64,000 nucleotides of DNA from Chloranthus sessilifolius (lineage: Eukaryota; Streptophyta; Magnoliopsida; Chloranthales; Chloranthaceae). The stretch lies in the NCBI GenBank assembly GCA_021018995.1, contig CM037587.1:60424104-60488103 (forward strand), given 5' to 3'. Shown here in pieces: positions 1 through 9,540 of this stretch (position 1 is the first letter of the stretch; each line of letters opens with the position of its first letter). A program made the position numbers and the translations under genes. The notes under the pieces are model-generated. The model was not told the origin of the DNA, made no database searches, and saw only the letters and a list, made by a program, of their open reading frames with translations.

Positions 1-1981
1 TCTTTATCATAGATGATTTTTGGGATGTGAACCACCTCAAGGCCGGACCAGTTAAACTTTTCTGAAAGACTTTGATGAGCAGTCTTTTTTCCCTCCCATA
101 TTGGCACATGTCCCCACAATAGGACTTAAGGTATGCAATGGGATTGTCTGTGCCATTATATTTATCAAGCACCGGCATTTAAAATTTTTGGGGTAAGGAG
201 ACCTCAGCAAATAAGCACAAGTTCGAAAAATCAGTGGCATGAATTTCAGCTCCACCCATCTTCAATAGCTGCTTCTAAATTTTGTCTAGCTGCTCTTTCA
301 ACTGCTCTTATTCCTTAGACATGGGGGCCATCTTTTCAACAGTAGGTCTTGCTTCACTCCGTGCTACTAGGGGGTTGGTGATCATGGGTGGAGGATTAAT
401 GTTGGCCAATGCCCCGGTATGAACCTCATTGTTCCTAATATTGTTCTCTTCATATTGCTGGTCTACATATGGTGCAGTTAGGATGAGTTTTCCTGCTGGT
501 GTTGCAGGGACTAGATGGGGGTCAGGTGTGATCATTGCATGTGAGGAAAATTATGCGGAGTGATGGGATGAGTGGAAGTTGGATTTTGGGGTGGGATCTA
601 ATGGGGCCATTGTGTATGGGGGAAAGCTTGGAGATGGTTTTGGAGTGTAGGGACATGAGTGAGTTGGGGTTGATATAGTGTATGGGTTTGAGCTGGGCAT
701 GAGGGTTGTAGGTGAGTAAAATTTTGGAGGAATTGTGAAGGGTATGGGTGTGAGGCTTCAAGGTTTGGGCCCTGCTGGGCTTGGGTGTGGGGTGAAGAGC
801 ATTGATGGGTTTGAGCCATAAAGCCTTGGGAAGGTTGGGCCATGAGGGTTTGGGTTATGAGTCCTTGGTGGGTCTGGCCCATTAGTCCTTGTGATATATG
901 GGTCTAGCCCATTGGGCCTTGATGGGTCTAGCCCATTGGCCCTTGATGGGTCTAGTCCATTGGGCCTTGTGGTATATGAGTCATGGGCCCCTAGTGGCTC
1001 TGGGCCATGAGACCTTGGTGGGTCTGAGTCATGGGGGAATGGTGGGCTTGGGTCATGGGGCCTTGGATGGTATGGATGGGGGGTTGATGGGGGTCATAGG
1101 TGATTGAAGCATGGAGGTTTGATAGGGTATGGGATGGATTTAGGGATCTGTTGTGTGGGTGAGAGGGGTTGTTTTGGAAGGCCTTCCATCTAGTGTAGGC
1201 CTAGACCATCTCCTCCATCATAGCCATTAGAGAGGGATCGGATGGAGATGGTGTATTTAAGGGATAGTGGGGTATAGATGGTATGGATGTGGTAGGAAAA
1301 TTGGGCATGGCTCCGGTAAATTGTGGGATGGTGGGTTGGAGAAATTAGGTGGGGCATTAGTGAAAGCGGGTGGATCGGGTCTATACTGAGATGATTAAAG
1401 ATGTGGTAAGGAAGTGGGGGATGTGAGAGAAAAATTGGTCATGGCCTCGATAAAAATGGGCATGACCTAGGTAGATGGAGGGATGTGTGGGGGATTGGGC
1501 AAATTGGGTGCGGCATGGGTGGATGTGGCGGATCGGGTATGTGTTGGGAAAATGGGAAATGGGGCATGATAGTGAAGGCAGAAATTTGGGTCGGGTTTTG
1601 AATGGGTATGGATGGAATATGTGATGGGTTGGGAATGGCCATGGATGAGGGCATGTTTTGGGAAAATGATGTGGGATGGGGGGTTAGATTTTGGATATTT
1701 TGGGAGGTGGTAGATGGGAAAATGGGGGCGCCAAATGGGCCAGTAACGGTAAAGGGTGATTGGGTGAGGGGGACAGAAGTAAACATTTCTTCCGTATGGG
1801 AGTGAGTCGGGGAATGTGGCGGGGATGAGTTGGGATTGGCGTATGTAGGATCTACAGCCCACGACATGGCTCGGTATCGGGTAGGGTACGGGTGCCTCGG
1901 GTGGGGCCTGTAAAGCTTCCTCCTTTCCCTACGGGATGACGGAGGGCAAGATGGTGGCGTTGTGCCAGCACCACAAATCAC
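1..1981 (-). pseudogene. Tat-A gag polyprotein, 5' part, decayed and cut by window edge
   Basis: Structural gag protein of a Ty3/gypsy Tat/Ogre-like element, which would package element RNA in cytoplasmic particles. The start is taken as the ATG near 1981, because a long Pro/Ser/His-rich N-terminal part (1439-1981) follows, then a Gln/His/Pro-rich repeat zone (about 540-1100). The capsid domain is visible at about 1-200: the minus strand reads LDKYNGTDNPIAYL, then a GREKRLLIKVFQKSL stretch and an ALRWF motif, all typical of the retrotransposon gag domain. The frame is broken by several stops and shifts, so no single ORF spans it. Protease and pol should lie left of the window. Family assignment is from gag motifs, LTR start and PBS type; lineage is likely but not proven. 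Confidence 0.8.
820..1070 (-). repeat. Tandem repeat inside Tat-A gag (about 24 bp, octapeptide)
   Basis: Degenerate tandem copies of a 24-bp unit. On the minus strand they encode the octapeptide QGPMGQTH with variants. Several copies have TAG where the Gln codon CAG is expected, which breaks the gag frame. Confidence 0.75.
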
Positions 1982-2329
1982 TATTTTTCTTGGTTTTTTT
2001 TTTAAATTTTGTAAATAAAATGATTAAGGATTTTGGGGCCTTTGAATTTCCATCTCGGGTGTCTTTCGTACCCTAAATAAGTCCCACGGCAAGACCCCAA
2101 TGCACTTTGGAAGAATCAAAGGGAAACCCTTTGATCTATTGAAGGCATGAAATTTGATGCAAATAACCCAATCCCCCAGGGCTGGTAAAAAAGAAGTAAC
2201 CTTCTCTCGATAGGCGGGGGCGTATTAGGTGTCAAAATTACGGGGCCTAAACAGAAGTGCTAAAACCACTAATCGAGGACTTCGGGAGGGTGAGATAGGC
2301 CACAGATTCAGGCTGCACTGTCTAAAACA

Positions 2330-2456
2330 GGCTTGGCGCAAGTATTAGATGCGCTAGGCCAAAATGTTCAGGGTTTTAAACTGGCGCATGTATTATTGTC
2401 GCTAGAGCAAAAATGGGAACTTTTTGGCTTGGTCCAGGTATTAGTTACGCCAGGCA
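2330..2456. repeat. Three dyad-like GCGCA...TGCGC units in Tat-A leader
   Basis: Three related units at about 2330-2360, 2381-2407 and 2428-2455, each an imperfect inverted repeat around GTATTA. The best copy has left arm GGCTTGGCGCA and right arm TGCGCTAGGCC. A further copy lies in the LTR at about 4291-4314. Confidence 0.65.
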
Positions 2457-2949
2457 AATAGGGGGGTTTTTGACAGTTTGACAGTAGGAACAACAGCCCG
2501 AAATGAGTCTTTTTTTCTGGTTTTTCTTGAAGCTATGCTTCCAGGGACTGAACAGCTTAGTTGTATCAGGTCTCTCCTCACCAAACCTAAGGGATACAAG
2601 GCCAGTGTGGGTTCGCTAACGCTCACTTCCCATGGGTTTTAGGCTAAGTAACGAGAAGGTTACCCACCTGATATACCTCCGGTGCAAGCGCTTTCTCAGG
2701 TATTAGGTGAGTTGGAACTTTTCCGGATCATCACCACTAAGGGCTATCGCCGTACTAAGAATCGAGAGTTTGTATCTTTGCCTAAGAATCCCAATCCGTA
2801 AATATCTAACCCCGCAAAATTCAATTATGTCCCCCTTATTTTATTTTTCAATTTTAGGGGGTGTTTTCTTAAAGTTCAAAGACGGGGGTGATGGTCCCGT
2901 GCCGCCTCTACAGGCAGGCGTCCACTATTGGAATATGTTTGCAGAAATG

Positions 2950-3140
2950 TAAGTGCGCACGTAGGCCCGCCAATCAGCTAAGGCGCTTTAAATGACGTAA
3001 ATATAAAGAAATTTAAATGTCATGTGCAAGTAGGCCCGCCAATCAGCTAAGGCACTTTAAATGACAAAAATGTAAAGAAAAGTAAAAACTATGCGCAAGT
3101 AGGCCCGTCAATCGGCTAAGGCACGTAAATGATATAAAAG
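2950..3140. repeat. Three tandem copies of a roughly 69-bp unit
   Basis: Three consecutive copies begin near 2952, 3020 and 3090. Each carries GTAGGCCCGCCAATCAGCTA with small changes, followed by AAGGC and a short AT-rich tail. The block lies in the leader of Tat-A. Confidence 0.8.
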
Positions 3141-3263
3141 TAGGGGTGAGTAAAATGCCGTAATCGTAGGGGTGAGTAAAAATAGTACAAAAAAATAGAA
3201 AAAATGGTTAGTAAAATCAAAACTAAAAAGGCTAAAATTCAAGGGGAAGCTCTACTAGCTACT

Positions 3264-3280
3264 CCCCAGCAGAGTCGCCA
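3264..3280 (-). other. Primer binding site of Tat-A
   Basis: The minus strand reads TGGCGACTCTGCTGGGG, four bases downstream of the LTR end. It begins with the complement of a tRNA CCA end. From memory, Ogre/Tat elements use a tRNA-Arg type site of this form; the exact tRNA is not checked. Confidence 0.7.
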
Positions 3281-3284
3281 TCTA

Positions 3285-4730
3285 TGTAATCGTGGGATTT
3301 TTTACTATCCCGTTGCATCGATGCACACTCGTAAAAAAATAAAGAGTTGCCACCCGGAGCTTTTAGTGTCTCGAGTAACCCAAAATCAATATTCAAGGCA
3401 TCGAAGTGCTAAATATGAATCTAAATCACCGGACTACGCCAAAGGCTCTTGGTTAGGGGCTTCGGTTATCGATCAGGAAGCTGTTAGGCACCCGATCAAT
3501 CCGCTTAATGCAGTCTCTACTTATGGCCAAAACAAAAATAAAATAAAAAAAACAAAAAGTCCTTTCTCTTGCCTTTAGGGCACTAGGATCCTATTTGTGT
3601 CCCTCCGTTCCTACTGAAATTTTGGCGGCGTAATGACACAAATGCGAGGATAGAGAAAGAACTGAGAAGGTAGAGGAATAGAGCAGAGAGCCGGAGCTCC
3701 CGGGCCCTTGTTGCACTTCTGTGGACCTTTGCATAAGCTTGCTTCGGTGAGCTTTTGATGGCTTGGATGTTTGAATGAAGGGTTCTAACTCCTAGGGCTT
3801 GATGGCTAAGAGGTAGAGGAAGAAGGCTTGGGGATATCTCTTGCCTAAATTAAAGGATTTTTTATGGAAGGTAAGGTCTCAAGGAGTTTTTGGAAATCTA
3901 GAATTTATATGGGAATGGTGCACCAAAGGGGGAAAGGGAGCTCTTTCTCTTTTTCTCTCTTTGGAAAATTTTCAATCCTTTGTAAAGGGGGGGTACCTCT
4001 CTAATTATAAGAAAAGGAAAGGTTAGGAGGATGTTTAGAGGCTAACTTGGATTAGCAATTAGGTAATTTAGCCATCTAAGATTTCCTAGGGTTTCTAAAG
4101 CTTAGAAATGTGTAAAAATTAGCTCCAATGGTGGATGATAGGTTTGTGTTTTAAGTCACTCAAGGGTTGCAAATAGGGTGAGGAGGGGTGCAACAAAGCT
4201 AATGAAACACACCCAAGGCATCGAGATGGTCAACAAGTCAAACCCATATCTTGAAATTCGAGCAAAAAACTTAGGGTTACTGTAGCTAAGCCTAGCGCAT
4301 GTATTACATGCACCAAAATCCTAGCACCTCAAAACACTAATTTGTCTCAAACTTCGGAGTGATATATCTTTCAATGTATAGCTCTGATTGGGGTGATTCT
4401 TGGCTTGTTGGAAAGCTGAAGACTTCTACTTTCCAAAGGTATATGATTCAATTGTAGTAGAAGATCTCAACTAGTCCCAATGTACCACTCTTTGACCATT
4501 GCCCGGGAAGGTTAGGGTTAGGGTTCGGAAGGGGTTCTAAAGGTCGGGATTGGTTTCTAAAGATTTGGGGTGAGTTCTAAGGGATATGGGGTGATTCATA
4601 AGGGTTTGGGATGACTCCTAAGGTTTTGGGAAGGTTCCTAAGGGTACCATACATGCCAACAGAAGCTCGAAAGTGCACCTCTCTCGAAGTGTGTTTCGAT
4701 CGGGCCTTGGGCCAAATTTGGGGGTCTACA
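3285..4730 (-). repeat. 5' LTR of Tat-A
   Basis: A 1446-bp LTR. On the minus strand it starts TGTAGACCCCCAAATTTGG and ends ATTACA, just before the PBS, so both ends follow the TG...CA rule. It is homologous along its length to the plus-strand LTR at 24957-26330: the start, the GGGAGCTCCGGCTC region and the final third all match. Immediately right of 4730 the sequence is the gag of Tat-B, so Tat-A inserted there. The second LTR is outside the window. Confidence 0.85.
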
Positions 4731-5935
4731 CTGGTTTGTTTTGATTTCTTTAGGGCTTAGAGTTTTGTTTAGAGTGTTTGTCTTAGGGTTATTGGAAGAG
4801 GGTGTCCTTTGGATGTCAGAGCAGAGAAATTAAGGTTCACATCTTTTATATAACATTGAATGCATGAAGCATGCAAGTAGAGGCTTGAGTTGTCAGTGTA
4901 GTCGCTTAAGATAAGAGTGCTCCAAAGGGGCTCCTGGGTATTGTTGTTTACAATGTCCATAGCGTCGCTTTCTTTTATTTGATTTTCGATTTGAGCGTCG
5001 AGCTTCCTCCAACGGTTGGCAAAGGTCATGAAGTCCTCCTCGTTTTCTTGTTTTGTGTTCATCAGGTCGCTGAGATTGATCTCTACATAGTTCATGTGTT
5101 TGCATTGGTCTAGGAATCTGTCAGTCAGATCTTCGAATGTCATGATTTTGGCTAAAGGTAGAGTACCAAACCAGTCAAGGGCTTCTCCTTCTAAAGATCT
5201 TTGAAAATAGTGAATTAGAAGTCCATGATTGTTTCGGATCGGTTGACAGTCGTTATAGAATAGGGTCAAGTGGTGGTTCAGATTTCCGGTACCGTTATAT
5301 ATGTTAAATTTTGGAGGTTTAAAGACAGCAGATATGGTAAAGTTAATGTCTCGGCAAAATTTGTCGAATGCGCAAGATTAGTTAGCGAATTCTCTCTTGG
5401 CCATGTAGTTGTCTTAAAATTAAGGGAGGTCATTTATGTTTATGGTGGTGTTCTTTTTTGTAGCTTGAGGGTAGGCTCTTCCTCGATTGTTATTGCTAAA
5501 GAAGGTATAGGTAGCTCGCCCTTTTGGTGATACATGAGGTGAAACAGTGCTTGGGGTGGATAGCGGCTTTTCCTCATTTCGGCTTCCTTGATCTTCCAGG
5601 CTCTGTTGCTTAGCAGCCAGGCTTCGAAGCAGTACCTCTACTCATTTTCCTCCTCTTGACAATGTGTGGAGATTAAGGCCTACGATTTGTTCAGCAGTAT
5701 AGTTTTGTCCAACACCGCTTTCTCTTCTTCCATTGTTATTACTGGTGCTCAGAGGGGTATGAGGTATTTTATCATCTTCGCTCGCCAAGTTAATCTCAGG
5801 GTGATTTTGGACAAAGTTGTGAGACGGTCCACTATCATACGCGAGATTATCATGGAGGCCCCATAATGGTGGGTCATTATTTCTTAGGTTCAGTTTATGA
5901 ATTCCAGACATTTCAAGTTTTTGAAAAATTTTCAT
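4731..5935 (-). pseudogene. Tat-B gag, truncated by the Tat-A insertion
   Basis: Gag of a second Ty3/gypsy Tat-like family. The protein begins near 5908-5935 (MSGIHKLNLRNND). The capsid domain lies in 4769-5269 with FQRSLEGEALDWFGTLP, a DLTDRFLDQ helix and a FANRWRKLD-type end. It is clearly homologous to the gag of Tat-C at 33464-34970, including the downstream DNA: 4731-4800 aligns with about 33783-33850. The frame is broken around 5270-5640 and again near 4769. The reading is cut at 4731 by the LTR of Tat-A, so zinc knuckle and pol are missing here. Confidence 0.8.
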
Positions 5936-6304
5936 GTGCGCTCGAAAACTCTCAAGGGTTTAAAAACTAAGGGGAGCGGTATTTTCTTCCTCTTTTGTTT
6001 CCTAGGTTCTCAACTACGTATGTAGGTGATCTTCTTTGGGTTGGGTGGGTGGGTACAATCTGCGTTCGATTAGGACATGCTAGAAGGTTCGAAGTGTAGG
6101 AAGTTCCCCAGATCAAATCCCCGAAGAGATAATCACACCGGCCCTTGCACTCGGAGGGGGTAGTAGAGAATGATTGCTGGAATGCCTAAATGCATGCAAG
6201 TGTGTGTAAAAAAGTGAAAAAAATAAGGCAAAAAAATAAATGAAAACCAAACTAATTAAATTGGAGAAACCCTAGCAAAAAGAGTCTCATCGCGATCCCT
6301 AGTC
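5936..6304 (-). other. Tat-B leader and degenerate PBS region
   Basis: Non-coding stretch between gag and the LTR. It matches the equivalent region of Tat-C at 34971-35324, for example the GTGTAGGAAGTTCCCC motif and the CCTAGCAAAA motif next to the PBS. The PBS (about 6280-6300) is decayed relative to Tat-C. Confidence 0.6.
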
Positions 6305-7057
6305 TATTAGTATGCACTTTTTCTAAGGCCCTTTCAGGTCCATGAATTAGTGACCCAATTCAGTCCGAGTGGGCTCTATTTTCGAGGGTTGGCGAAGGAC
6401 GATAGAGTAAAAACATAGAAAAACACATTTAAATGCAGAAAAGTAAAGGAAGACAAATTCTAAATAGATTGTCCCTGGGTTGATGTGATCGCCATCTTCA
6501 GATTTATCGACATTGTAGAACGTCATTGATCATTTGCGCAGATGAGCAGGGATATGGGTCAAACTCCTTTATTAAACGTCAACCTGCCAACTTCAATTGT
6601 TGTCTATGGTTTAACTAGTTTGGTTTCCTACTCATATTAGACCTATCTAAAGGGGGGTTGTGGCTCGCTATGCTAAGGAGGATCGGTCCCGTTCCCGAGT
6701 ACCCTCCGTAAGCTCTTTTGGGCAAATCGGCGAGGCAAGGGTACTTTTGTAAATAGTGAGGAAGGTCAAAGGCCTAATTGGCTGTAAGAGAGAATTTTGG
6801 CAGAGGTTTCCTAGGGGATGGATCTAAGGCTATGCTATTATCCCTTCAGTACTCCTTTGACAGTCAAGGCTAGTGGGCTAGTACCACTAGCTTTACTACC
6901 TCGAGACTCCTAGAGAAAAGTCTGCAGTCCTAGGAACCAAAAACCTAGGGTGCAACTCAACTCCTTTCTTTGAGATCTCAAAACGAACCTCGAATTTTTC
7001 AAAAGGAACAAGCTTGAGAATGAGAGTTGGGTGTTGAAAGTTGTGGGGTAGGGGGTC

Positions 7058-7065
7058 TATTTATA
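7058..7065 (-). promoter_or_regulatory. TATA box of LTR B
   Basis: TATAAATA on the minus strand. It lies just downstream of the dyad array, in the same relative place as in LTRs C, D and E. Confidence 0.55.
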
Positions 7066-7076
7066 AGTATTAGAGG

Positions 7077-7446
7077 AATTATGCGCATGGGGGCATGTGC
7101 ACAATTGATGAATTATACGTAGGTGGTCCCGCGTATAATTGAATTATGTGCATGGATCCCCGCACATAATCACTAGGAAGTCAGTCACCGACTGAGGCGT
7201 GGCTGGCTGACTGGCTCAACCGCGTGACTGGCTGACTAGCTCAACCAGGATGTCCTGGTTCCAATTTTCTTCGAATTAATTATGTGTGTGGATCCATGCA
7301 CATAATCGAATTGTAGTCCTAGTCCGTCTTTGGACCTATTGTGCATGCCCGGTGATGCGCATAATTCGAGATTACAGGAAATGCACGAAAGATGCACCCC
7401 AATCCACTTTCGACTGATTATGTGTGCCCAGGGGTGTGCGCATATT
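7077..7446. repeat. Array of 30-bp dyads in LTR B
   Basis: Six 30-bp dyad units at 7077-7106, 7111-7140, 7142-7171, 7278-7307, about 7337-7366 and about 7416-7446. Each starts AATT or a near variant and ends with its complement. Arms differ between units, for example AATTATACGT with GCGTATAATT, and AATTATGTGC with GCACATAATC. Confidence 0.8.
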
Positions 7447-7684
7447 GCTATGTGCATAATTCAAGATCTTCTAGGCTAGGCCAGGTCTAAGTCTGTAAGC
7501 TGATGTTTAAACTTGGGACTTAACTATACACTATTGTTATGGTGTATAATTCCTGGATTGTGAGGTTTTTAGGGTTTTAAGGACTCTTACAGAGGGTTGG
7601 TTCCTCTCTAGAAGTTATGGGCAAGGTCAAAGGTTGATTGAACACATTTGTATACTTCGAGAGGGCGAAAATGGGGTGTCTACA

Positions 7685-9295
7685 CTAGGTAATACACTTC
7701 GATGGGGCATAAAATGTTGAAGGTCAAGGAATCGGCATTGTTCAAATCTCGCCAAAGGGATCTCATATACTAGTCTCGATCAAGCTCAATTTTCCCTGCA
7801 CCACCAACATGGACGGGTATAAAGCCTGCATAGCTGGCCTACAAGCAGCTCTCGATCTGATCGTAACTCATCTCAGGGTGTTTGGCGACTCACAGTTGAT
7901 CATATGTCAGACCAACGGAGAATGGAAAATGAAGGATGAGAAGTTGATCCCGTATCATGAGCACCTTGATGATCTAATCACGTGCTCCGACAATGTTACC
8001 TTCTCCTATGTCCCACGAGTAAGAAATCACTTTCCTGATGCCTTAGCAAGTTTGGCATCAATGGTCAAAATTTCCTATGGCATTGAGATGAAGCCAATCA
8101 TAATCAGACAGAGAAACGAGCCTACCTTCTGCCTTCAAACTACGTCATCTGTGGCGAATGCCTCTACAAGTGATCACCTAATAGCATCTTGCTCCGATGC
8201 CTAACTAAAAGCGAGGCAGTGAACGTCATGAAAGAGATCCACGAGGGGGTGTGTGGGGTCCATATCAATGGACACAAGCTCGTTAAAAAGATCCTACAGC
8301 AAGGGTATTTCTGGATCACCATGTAAACTGACTATTGCAAGCACGTTCAGAAGTACTACAAGTGCCAAGAACACTCCAGTTAATACATGCTCCTGCTATT
8401 AATCTATACAACATGACCAATCCAGGGTCATTTGCCATCTAAGGCCTCGACAGTGTCGGAAAAGTCAACTCACAAGCATCCAACGGGCATCAGTTCATCC
8501 TCGTCGCTATTGAGTATTTCATAAAATGGTAGAGGCAGCGTCCTACGCAAACATCACGGCCAGTCACATCAAGAAGTTCATCAAAAACAACATTGTTTGT
8601 TTATTTGGCATGCCCAAGGATATCATCAAGGATGACAATGACACCAACTTTGTGAACATGTGCATCAGAGCCTTATGCGAGCAGTACAAAATCAAAGATC
8701 ATCACTCATCACCATATTGCTCGTAAACCAATAGAGCCATTGAAGTTGCCAACAAAATAGTTATTTGTATCATTGAGAAGATGGTCTTCACGTACCGCGA
8801 CTGGAGCAAAATGTTACCCTTCAAACTATGGGCCTATCGAACATTGATCCGTACCGCTACAGGGGCAACACCATTTTCCCTTGTGTATGGAACCGAGGCA
8901 GTGCTGTCAGTCGAAGTCGAAGTACCCTCACTCCGTATCCTCATCGAGTCAGGTCTACCAAAAGCCGAAAGAGAGAGATCCCATTTCAAACAGCTGAACC
9001 TGATCGATGAAAAGAGGCTCCAAGCTTTGTGTCACACCAGGTCTATTAGGAGAGAATTGCACGCGCTTACAACAAACGTGTTCGCATTTGAGCATTAAAG
9101 GTGGGTGACATGGTACTCAAGAAAATCTTCACTTCTCTCCACGCAAATCCGAGAGGGAAATTCAAACCTAATTGGGAAGGGCCCTATGTCATGAGAGAAG
9201 TACTCCTTGGATACGCACTTCGTCTCGCCACAATAGATGAAGAGCGCTTTCCTGAGTTGATCAACGCTGGGTATGTGCGACGATTCTACTCCTAA
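7685..9295 (+). pseudogene. Tat-L pol 3' part: archaeal-type RNase H and integrase, decayed
   Basis: C-terminal half of a Tat-lineage polyprotein. RNase H region: about 7690-8204, with ACIAGLQAALDL, FGDSQLIICQ and FPDALASLAS; the usual catalytic Glu before the ACIAG helix is replaced. Integrase zinc-binding region: about 8205-8380, in broken frame, with HINGHKLVKK and CKHVQKYYKC. Integrase core: 8526-9098, with FGMPKDIIKDDNDTNF, the NRAIEVANK stretch (E position) and ATPFSLVYGTEAVL. C-terminal end: 9101-9295, PRGKFKPNWEGPYV and the final RRFYS. Stops at 8325 and 8725 and several shifts make it a pseudogene. RT should lie to the left, beyond the inserted Tat-B and Tat-A. Confidence 0.85.
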
Positions 9296-9540
9296 GTCTC
9301 CTAAGGCAAGGTAAGTATTGATAAAAATGGATACGTGACTATTTAAGAGCCCCTTAAAAGTGGACATCATTTTAAAAGTAAAATAGCAAAAAATATCTCG
9401 AAATGCTGACACCAATAGCCTTTCTTTCATAAACCCCTCCCAAAAAGAGAGAAAAATAAGTGAAAATGTAGATACCAAACAAATAGAAAAAAAAGTTATC
9501 ATCAAGCCAAAATCTAAAAAAATTAAAAAAGTAAAATCCC
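9296..9540 (+). other. Post-pol non-coding tail of Tat-L
   Basis: A-rich stretch following the pol stop, as in Tat elements. No PPT or LTR is reached. It ends where Tek-F reverse transcriptase begins abruptly. Confidence 0.5.

Larger units (their letters stand above)
1982..3260 (-). other. Tat-A untranslated leader between PBS and gag
   Basis: About 1.3 kb with no credible ORF, between the PBS (3264-3280) and the gag start. Long leaders are usual in Tat elements. It holds two tandem repeat blocks, annotated separately. The small ORFs on either strand have no recognisable content. Confidence 0.6.
6305..7684 (-). repeat. 5' LTR of Tat-B
   Basis: About 1380 bp. The minus strand starts TGTAGACACCCCATTTTCGC at 7684. 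The other end is decayed near 6305 (TATTAG where TGTTGG stands in Tat-C). It shares long stretches with the LTRs at 20790-23041, 27542-28807 and 35325-36522, including the segment around 6480-6720. A TATA box and a dyad array lie inside. Right of 7684 the pol of Tat-L begins at once. Confidence 0.8.

Noticed and set aside
898-1107. Plus-strand ORF of MGLAHW-type repeats
   Set aside because: Antisense shadow of the octapeptide array in Tat-A gag.
3204-3578. 124-codon plus-strand ORF
   Set aside because: It runs across the PBS and LTR end of Tat-A on the wrong strand.
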